This document shows, piece by piece, positions 56,312 through 64,000 of a stretch of DNA of 64,000 nucleotides. How positions within the stretch are numbered: position 1 is the stretch's first letter; every line of letters starts with the position of its first letter. A program made the position numbers and the translations under genes. Location of the stretch: NCBI GenBank assembly GCA_001557505.1, contig LSAX01000003.1, positions 1,922,001 through 1,986,000 of the forward strand, given 5' to 3'. The notes under the pieces were generated by a model. The model searched no databases and was not told where the DNA came from. It saw only the letters and a program-made list of their open reading frames with translations. The DNA is from Reticulascus tulasneorum. Taxonomy: Eukaryota; Ascomycota; Sordariomycetes; Glomerellales; Reticulascaceae.

Positions 56312-58147
56312 CTTGAGCTTTTGTTTTGGGAAGAGCTCTCAGGAATCAGGCTATTGTGCTTTTCGGATAAAGCAACTGATCTACGACCTTTGTCTGGGAC
56401 ATTGGGATGCAGGTGGGCGGGTAGGGGAGAATAGAGTTGTTTATGAGCAGCGTGGATCCGCTGCAAGCCAGTACACCTCTTGGGTCGAATGTGGGCTCCG
56501 AGATGGGCATGCCGTGGAAGGCGTAATATAGGCTTGAGGAGCTTACCAGGTCATGCCTCAGCTTCATCCGAAGATCGTGAGAGAGTGGCCCAGACACCTA
56601 CCTGACGACGCGAGGGCGATCAGCGGGCTGTAAGGGCATGCAAATACGCCAGTCCGTGTGTGGCTCACAATCCACCTCGCACGCAAGATTCCAGTTCCCA
56701 CGAAGGAAGAAGCAACACATGGCGACCTGCCCGGCATCCCCAACCGGCCTGGTCGCCAATCGGCCGCTTAAGAACTAGGGTAGGCAGATCGTGATACAGC
56801 CGGGAAGCAGACTGCCGAAATGGGGTAGCAGGGTCGTCACGATGCTGGGTGAGAATCGCCAGGGCAAGGGTTTTTTTTCCTGCTCAACGAATTGCTGGCT
56901 TGCGTTGCGAGCCCATTCAACACTTGTTGACATGGTATCGTAACACAAATAGTATATCAATTCCAGTTTGTTAAGAAAAGACCAAAAGCAAAGAGAAAAA
57001 GAGGCAAGAACCTGCCCAATCGGTCCTACGCGATACCTGTTGCAGCAGCTGCTTCAGCCTGGATCAACCCAGCTCGAAGATGCCAGACTTCAACCTGTCA
57101 GGCCGCACGCATGACTGCAAAGCATGTGGGATGTGGCAACCATCTCAACGAGCCTCACTCCACACCCGGTTCGTATCCAACCAAGCCAGCTAAGCCCAAC
57201 GTCTGTGTTGTGCAGTGGCCTGTTTCCGGTACGTGCGAGGTTGAAGGGGTGGGGAGGAGTCCCCTCGACTGGGCCCATCGCTGGCGTTTCAGATCTTCCC
57301 AGTCTTTCCGCCTCCCCATTCTGTAAGAGAGCTCCATATAAGAGCCACCGAGTAAGATAAAAGGACGAGAGTGTAGGACCGCAGAAGCAACGAACGCGAA
57401 GTTCATGCCGCGACTCTGAAATCGAAGATCTGTCCCGACCCAAGAGACGGTAATATGCGGACAGGATTTGCCTGGAGAAGAGAGGGGCGGGCGGAAGTTG
57501 GGTAGCATACTGGGCAGCGATCAAGGACAGTCTGTTGTTCAATTGATCTCCAGATGTGCTGCAGATGAATCTTGCATAGTCACAGACGAACCATGGGATT
57601 TCTCCGCCCTCCATTTTCCTTTTGGAAAATCCTGGTAACTATACCCGCGGGATCGAAAAAGGGAATTCCCGGCCTTGGAAGAAGAAAGGGGGTGGGAGGG
57701 ACGCGAGGCGAGGTCGAGAAATCCTGGATTTCTCCTTCTGGAGTGAGCGACATTCTGAAACCCCCCTCCAATTGCGACAACCACGCATGCATCCCGTCTC
57801 TCCCACCCATGTACTTGGATTACGAAAGAAATCTTATACGTATCGATGCCACAACCCTGGGAGCGGAGAGGGGGATGCTCGGGTGTATGGGTTTCATGTT
57901 GGAGCTCAAGTTATGTCGGATATCATATTTTGAACGACAGGCCTTTACTCGAGTTCATGGAAGATGGGTTAGTTTGCGTGGTATAAGGATGGTGAGATTG
58001 GCTGTTGACGTGCTTGTGTGGAATTCTGGAAGGGGAGAAGGGAGGACAGGATTCTAGGGTATGTTCCAAATTGATTGCTCTATCTTGTCGATGACGATAG
58101 GATTGTGATAAGGCTAATCGTCCACACGCGAGAGAAGGCATAACTTC
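56312..58147. other. Gene-free region
   Basis: About 1.8 kb. Overlapping frames on both strands (57090-57614 minus, 57572-58057 plus) show no family resemblance. Contains the RGS gene promoter and the 3' flank of the Cys-rich gene. Confidence 0.5.
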
Positions 58148-59040
58148 TCACAACCGAAACGACGCGGCACCCATCACCACTACTGCCACCCACCACCTCC
58201 CACTGTCCAACTTGCTCGTACCACTCATTCCCACCTCTCCATACTTGACACCCGTGTGTGTAACCGCAGCCACACCAGTCGCTGTCCCAGTCCGTCCCGC
58301 CAGGCCGGGGGCCGTCGGCGTGGTACGCTTCCAAGCCCACAAATCGCCGTAAAATAGCCCTCCTCCCGGCGTCCCGTGTGCCGTCTCCCCCACCATCTCT
58401 GCGTCAGCTGCAAACCCGCCAGCCGCAGCCAGCACCTGCAGACACCCGTTCGGCGAACACGTCGTACCCCGTGGGCAGCACCCGCCATCCATGGCCGCTC
58501 CGCATGGCGTCGTGCCGTTGGGACAAGTCGGGATGTGCTCCTCGGACACGAGACAGGCAGAACCGTTGTTGCAGCAGTAGACCCCCGAGTATGTGAGCTC
58601 GGTTTCGTAGCAGGCTAGACCGACGAGACAACATATATTCTGCGCCATTAGCTCCCTCCGACCATCTCGCACATAGCCAGTGCAAGCGCAAGGGGACTTA
58701 CGGGCTTGAAGAACCTCTGACACCCATTCAACTGATCCCCACACGGATAGAACGGTCTATGCCTCTCATCGGCTCTCTTAACCACGGCATTCTGTCCCCC
58801 TTCAGCTCCGACCTCCTCCGACCCCGCCTCCGGAGTTCCAATGAACCCGCCCCGTCCCCATTTCCGATCGCAAAAGTCAGCGAGGAAGAGGATGGTGACG
58901 GCGATCAGGCCGATCATGCAGATGCACAGAAGTGCCATCATTACCATGCGAAGAATCGGCGGGTAGCGGTGCTGTCTCCAGCGTGCTTTTCCCCATGGCG
59001 AGCGAGTGTGGGAGGGGCATTGGTCTGCGGATGCAACCAT
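58148..59040 (-). CDS. Cys-rich single-pass (type II) membrane protein, uncharacterised
   Basis: Two exons, 59040-58702 and 58639-58148, 276 aa; intron GTAAGT...GCTAAT...GCGCAG in phase 0. The basic N-terminus (KARWRQHRYPPILR) precedes one strong membrane segment (MVMMALLCICMIGLIAVTILFL, about residues 32-53), so a type II orientation with the Cys-rich part outside is likely. After a KRADERHR stretch, which offers a Kex2-like Lys-Arg site, come CGDQLNGCQRFF, NICCLVGLACYE, YCCNNGSACL, TCPNGTTPCG and GGCCPRGTTCSPNGCLQV: about 20 Cys in double-Cys patterns like other fungal wall or secreted Cys-rich domains. The tail ends hydrophobic (WWVAVVVMGAASF), perhaps a second anchor. No named family recognised. 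Confidence 0.75.
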
Positions 59041-59897
59041 TGCAGTTCGGGAGTTAAGCGGTACGTCAAGATGCGTATTCCGAAGGGATGGTGAAGAAAA
59101 GATTGGTTAGGTGTGCCTCAGATCATAGCTAGGTCAGTTTGTGTCCAGAGATGCTCAATAGAGATAATCGTTGAAGGTAGGATGTACAAGTGAGAGCAAT
59201 GCTTCTTGGATCAAAATTGCATGGCAGACTCGGTGCCAGTTCCTAAACGATCACGACCATCTCACTCGGAAAGAGCATCACACTTTGCATCGCGATCATA
59301 GTTCTTAGAAGGCAAGTGGCAACAATTTCTTTTGCAGTTCACAGATGTAAGGGACAGGCCAACTCGCAGATAAGACAAGTATGCAGAGAGAAGCGGTTTG
59401 CATTGTAAGCAGAAAGCTATTTCTGCCGTCTATCACTTCAATCCCCTACCGGGGTATTAATGATTACTCGTGCACTCTCTCGAATATGCTACACGAGCAT
59501 ATTCACCCAACTGCTATCCGCTCATTCAAGCATCCCAACACATGCCAAGTATGTCTCATCAACAACCTGCCGACTCCAAACAGGTGCAACACCAACCCAT
59601 TTACAGCTTAGTGTCTAAGTTCCAACTCTCATGCGAATGCCGAATATGTGTGTGTGTGCAAAAAAAAATTTATGTCTGTATGCAGAATGCTCAAGACAGA
59701 AACGCCGTGTACCATGCCGAGCCTCTTCTCCAGAGAAACGTCCCTTGCCAGCGCGTGGGGGTATCAGGCATTAAGAACAATGATCGCGAATGCAGAATAT
59801 ATGCGGAAGAGCTAATGTCGGTCGTTTGTAGAACGCGAGCGCTCAAGTTGGATTATGGTAATGATGGTGGAGGGTTCTGAAAGGTTGTAAAATTTGT
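59041..59897. other. Intergenic
   Basis: About 860 bp with no supported gene: promoter of the Cys-rich protein gene on one side and 3' flank of the GH72 gene on the other. Contains TGTGTGTG followed by A9 near 59647-59670. Confidence 0.5.
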
Positions 59898-61344
59898 TTA
59901 CAACCAGAAGGTGAAGAACAACATGACACCGACAAGACCGGCGCACATCCCGGCGATCTGCTTGCTTCCTGACGCGCCGCCTTCCTCCGAGGGTGTCGGC
60001 GAAGCGGTGCCAGAGGTGCTGGGGCTGGGGGTGCGGCTCGGGGTCGCTGTCGGGCTGGGCTGGAAGGTGCCAGCGAAGGTCTCGCCCAGAGTTGGAAGTC
60101 TGACATTTCCATCAACCAACCAACCGCCGGAGGCACTGGGGCAAGCGCGAGTTGAGACGGTGTCTGGATCGTAGTTGGACTTGGCGACGCCAGTAGGGCT
60201 GATGGTTGCCCATCGGTTCTGCAGGTTCTGGAATTCGGGAGACCGGGGCGTCGGTGTTCCCTTTCGGGTGAAACCGTCGTACACGTCACCGGTTGTGATG
60301 GTCTTGGAGACCTCGGGACCGTAAGACACGATGCCGTACTTGTTGGTCTCGTAGATCCATTCGTAGATCATGGAACCACTCCAGTCATCAATCATGGGCT
60401 GGCTGAAGATGGCCTCCTGATCCTGCCACTCACGGGGAATCGGGCCGGTGATACAGCCAGTCTCGGTGAAGAAGATGGGGACGGGGAACTGCTCGGCCAT
60501 GGCCTGCAGGTTGGCGTAGCCGGACGTGTTGTACGTGTTGGGATCGCACCACTCGTACGAATTGAGGCCGAAGAAGTCGATGTTGTCGGCAGGGTTACCA
60601 CCGCAGGTGAGGTAATCCTGCAACATGGGACGCAGCTCTGCAATATCGGCAGCCGAGTAGCCAATGGGGATCTTGCGGTATCCCTTCTTGTCTCGGTAGG
60701 CCTTCATGTCGCGGGCAGCGGCCTTCATGAAGGGGGCAACTTGGGACTGAGTGTTCAGCGCAATGATCTCATTTCCGATGAAGAAGCCGAGAACATTGTC
60801 GTACTTGGCGAAGGCATCCATAACTGCGGCATATGCATCATGCTGCGTCTGGTTCCAGTAAGGAGTATTCTATTGAAGTTTTCGTGTTAGCCATACTAAA
60901 CAGTACCGGGATAGTAGGGAGCTACTATTTAAGAGAGACTTACAGGAAGAATGTATGTGTCGAAGGTGTCGAGATCGATCATGGTATAGATACCGGCACT
61001 AGCAAATGCGGCCATGCAGCCGTCGTGGTTGGCCTCGGAATCAACATGGTATATACGAATAGCATTGGTGCCAATCGTCTTCATGAGCGTGGCGTCGCGA
61101 GTGCACTGCTCGGTATCGATCAACGGGTCATCTGGTCTCAATTGGTAGGCAATTCCTGTAGAGATGTTAGCATTGATAGCTCTCGTCCATGTAGCATTGT
61201 GTTGTGAGTAGTGTGGTACGTACCCTTCATGAACCATTGCTTGCCATCCTCGTCGAAGAACTTGTTGCCCACGGCCTCAATGAGGGAGATAGCAGATGCA
61301 GTGCTGGCCAGGACGGCGGCAGCAGCAAGAATGGAGGAGCGCAT
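59898..61344 (-). CDS. GPI-anchored beta-1,3-glucanosyltransferase (GH72, Gel/Gas type)
   Basis: Cell-wall enzyme that cuts and re-joins beta-1,3-glucan chains, lengthening them. Three exons: 61344-61224, 61155-60944, 60869-59898; 434 aa. The signal peptide is MRSSILAAAAVLASTASAI. The GH72 domain begins with IEAVGNKFFDEDGKQWFMKGIAYQ (given in part) and has the acid/base Glu in GFFIGNE (E145) and the nucleophile in FFTETG (E247). NIDFFGLNSYEWCDP is also conserved. A Ser/Thr/Pro-rich linker (PSPTATPSRTPSPSTSG) and a GPI signal (small residues GGASGS, then MCAGLVGVMLFFTFWL) end it. It lacks the C-terminal Cys-rich X8 (CBM43) module, as do Gel1-type enzymes. Confidence 0.96.
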
Positions 61345-61512
61345 GGCTGTTTCGGTTGGAAGCCGATATAGCTATACTTGGTCTGAGAGCTATTTTTGCG
61401 ACAAAGTCTCAACCCCAAGGAATGGGATAGCTAGCTAATGCTGGATGGAGCTTCGAGAAGTGGATTCTTTTTCTTTCCTTTTTTCTTGGCCGGCGCCGAG
61501 AAACGGGATCCC

Positions 61513-61530
61513 AAAAAAAAAAAAAAAAAA
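61513..61530. repeat. Poly-A tract (A18) in the GH72 promoter
   Basis: Eighteen A on the plus strand (T18 on the gene strand), about 170 bp upstream of the glucanosyltransferase ATG. Such poly(dA:dT) tracts often exclude nucleosomes. Confidence 0.8.
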
Positions 61531-63371
61531 GCTGAAGCTATGTGAGAGAGGGATGCAAGAGAAAGTGAATGTGCAGCTCCGAGTTCCCTAATAAAAGGTG
61601 CTCTGCGATAGCGACTGTGGGGTGGGAGTCCTGGTGGTTTCAAAAGCGAAGGAAACGACGAAGAGAGACGGTCGTTCGCGTTGCGGGCTATGGGGATGTT
61701 ATAGCGTGTTGTTCGGTTGCCCTCCCGGTCAGCGAGTCTTTCCCTCTTCCGTCTCGTTCCCAAAAACACGAATTGGGTTTCCCAATCGGCCACAACTTCT
61801 ACCAAAGTTCCACCTTGTTTAGTGGGTGGATTCAGAACGTCTTTGTTTGTTGGGGGACAAGCTTCGAATCTGGCGGCAAGCAAGCAAGCAAGAACGACGG
61901 GGCGACGACAGAAACCAACAGCGGCGGCTCGGGCTCACGATCTTTTTCTTTTTCCCCAGACAGAAGCACTGGTAACGACTGAGGAGTACGATACTTCGAA
62001 GAGTATGTAATTATTGTATGGTGGTAGAGGTAGTGGAGAGGAGAGCCCGTGTAAGTAGAGGAAACATGCATGTGGAGACGCCACGGGCCAGAGCTTTCTT
62101 TTATCAGGAAGAGACACGCGATGGCGTATCCGCAGATTATTGCCTTACACAGGAGCTTTTCTACTTCTATGACTACCTACGTAGTAGTACATACAGTACA
62201 CACTCAGCTCGCAGCTTGATTACTGCTACGCCATGTACCTTGCTTTTGCTCCCCTTCCCTTCTCTCTCTTCCTTCCTCGTTCCCGCCTGCCTGCATGCAG
62301 AGACGAACCGAACTAAGGCACTTTAGTCGCAGTAGTGGATTCGGAGTCTTGGGCTGGGTGGGTACAGATGGATGCATGCCATGTACCGTTGCCAAATGGG
62401 CTTGCGCTGCGGTAGGTGCAAAAGGGTCCTTTGGGGTACCGAGCAAATAGACCCGGATACGGCCAACATGGGTTCTTTGGGACCGAGAGAAGTAATACGG
62501 GATTATTTAAAAAAAAAACTTCATGGGGGTGGGTGGGAGATGTAAAACCATTGGCTGCTCTCACCACCATCCCCCCTGGACAGTTTGCGTATCTTGATTT
62601 CCCTCCCCTGGTCGCCCTTATTCTTATTCTTCTTCCTCTCACGATGGCTTCTAAGCTTAGTGCTGAGAGCCTGGTCCTCAGGGGCAAGGGGGGAAGGGAG
62701 GGCTGCTATGTACCATCCCCCCCCCCCCACACCCCCCTACGACCGCTTCCATCCAACTGGACGCCAGAAATCTCTCAATCGGTTGTTATTGAATGTTGCC
62801 CGATGCAAGAAGGCTGCAGGCGGCGGCTTGGCCCATTACGACGCGTTTATCTCTGTGTGTACTGTACATATGCATGCATGCGTGTGTGTGTGCGGTATCA
62901 TGCGAAAACAAACAGATTACACATACCTGTATATTGGTCCTTCTTCCTGATCCTTCTCTATCTAATTATCGACATATGTATGCCACTGTTTGTAGGCCAG
63001 CAGCGGTGGTTCCAACCACTGCTGCTGTCACACATCCCCATGGGCTCTTGTGCTACGATAGTTTATTGGAACACATGGCCGTTCGCCTCTCTCGTACAGA
63101 TTACCGGGTGGACGAGAACCCCCAACTCGGAAATCCGCCCCTCAAAACCCGCTCTCTTTTCCGCTTCTTCGTATCCCGCAGACCCGTATCTCTTTTCAAC
63201 CGAGCCGCCCTTCTAATTCCTCCTAGCAGGCCCTCTCTTTCTACTGTACCACATGCGTGGATACCGTACTAATACATTTTCACTCATAATACACCAGGCC
63301 TAAGCCGGGTCTTTCCCTTCTAGCCTAACTATCAGCGTAGTAAGCCTCCTTTTGGGGTCTCGATAGTAGGT

Positions 63372-63403
63372 TACCACCTAGTAGTAGTATCTACTAGGTG
63401 GTA
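63372..63403. repeat. Perfect 13-bp inverted repeat
   Basis: Arms TACCACCTAGTAG (63372-63384) and CTACTAGGTGGTA (63391-63403) are exact reverse complements around a 6-nt spacer. No gene lies nearby, so it could be a terminator-like hairpin, a protein-binding palindrome or a remnant. Confidence 0.85.
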
Positions 63404-64000
63404 CGTGGTATTCGTGCTAAAGGACCGGAGGACGCAAACGGCCCGACCTATCAAACTCTGCTCGACAGAGTTGCCACCCTGAAAGGGCACCAATTGCCAC
63501 GGCATCGTCGACCCAGCTTGGCGGCCTCACCAACTTTTTTTTTGGCAAAGTTTGGAGTACCTCCGACTTTGCCTGGGGTGGTAGGTGCGCGTTTTGGTGC
63601 GGTGCGCTAGAGCCAGATCGTTTCCCTGCAGATCAAATTGGCGTGCAAGCCTGCTTTATTAGTGCCGCTCTCTGAAACTTTACATCCCCTCCGATCATCG
63701 TGCCACTCCAATACAAAAGGCCTTTCCCGATTTCCGCGTCCTGGGGTAATGAGATACGTAGTACGGACGTAGATGCTTCGCGGAGATTCAGTCTCGAAAG
63801 GGGGCACCAGGCTGCCTCAGAATGGAAAAAGGATCAAAAGAAAGCGGTTTTGGGGGCCGACCATGACGCCATGATGCAACCTCATTTCATTTCCCCTCTG
63901 CAGTGAGATAAACGTCGCGACAGGGGTGCAGGAGTTTTGCCCGAGAGCTGTACCCCGGTCTGGCATATCTCACTTCTCGCTTCTGCATTTTTCGAGAGAC

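Larger units (their letters stand above)
61345..64000. other. Gene-free region
   Basis: About 2.65 kb. It holds the GH72 promoter with an A18 tract, a C12 run near 62717, GTAC/TACGTA palindromes and a 13-bp inverted repeat at 63372-63403. The 266-codon plus frame at 62416-63216 has no recognisable domain and runs through homopolymers; I did not accept it. Confidence 0.5.

Noticed and set aside
57090..57614. 174-codon minus-strand frame
   Set aside because: No domain, overlaps other open frames, no clear splice partners. Could be revisited if transcripts exist.
62416..63216. 266-codon plus-strand open frame
   Set aside because: Runs through A9, C12 and GT-rich sequence, has no recognisable domain or splice context, and competing frames are equally open.

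Overview
The window is nuclear DNA of a filamentous ascomycete (Pezizomycotina, probably Sordariomycetes or Leotiomycetes; I cannot place it more closely). The signs are many short introns of about 50-75 nt with GTRNGT donors, CTNAC branch sites and YAG acceptors, gene families typical of moulds (facA-type acetyl-CoA synthetase, fungal ADAM protease, GH72 glucanosyltransferase, RGS membrane protein), and CT-rich leaders. Gene models below were built by hand from reading frame, splice signals and family recognition. All exon phases close.

Layout. 1-1.8 kb: no gene. 1.8-7.7 kb: compact housekeeping block: mitochondrial Phe-tRNA synthetase (-), dicarboxylate carrier (+), RNA polymerase II subunit Rpb3 (-), mitochondrial GrpE (+). 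8.3-18.3 kb: an uncharacterised nine-exon protein (-), RFC1 (-), mitochondrial ribosomal protein L16 (+) and RFC5 (+), so two subunits of one clamp loader lie 1.9 kb apart (start to start). 18.3-21.9 kb: gene-free. 21.9-24.4 kb: acetyl-CoA synthetase (+). 24.4-27.9 kb: gene-free. 27.9-36 kb: ADAM metalloprotease (+), a small conserved-looking protein (-), a LisH/WD40 protein of the TBL1/Sif2 type (-). 36-39.4 kb: gene-free; 39.4-40.5 kb: TMEM115-like membrane protein (+). 40.5-45.8 kb: a 5.3-kb gene-free stretch upstream of SSN6/CYC8 (+). 49.4-54.8 kb: RPL3 (+), a small acidic protein with a possible non-AUG mitochondrial extension (+), anthranilate synthase component I (+). 54.9-61.3 kb: RGS-type membrane protein (-), Cys-rich type II membrane protein (-), GH72 glucanosyltransferase (-). 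61.3-64 kb: no gene.

How the genes relate. Four proteins serve mitochondria (Phe-tRNA synthetase, carrier, GrpE, L16). RFC1 and RFC5 belong to replication, and each has paired ACGCG (MluI-box-like) elements in its upstream region. SSN6 and the TBL1-like protein belong to corepressor complexes. TRP2 has a perfect TGAGTCA (Gcn4/CPC1-type) site. The ADAM, RGS, Cys-rich and GH72 proteins act at membranes or the cell wall.

There is no dominant cluster or mobile element. The most interesting signals are at the level of expression: a 45/48-bp coding repeat in which every unit carries a branch-site-like CTCAC plus YAG in the same phase; a 5-nt microexon that completes a carrier signature; an in-frame, acid-free, ATG-less N-terminal extension; a small ORF whose stop overlaps the next start as ATGA; and the paired replication boxes.
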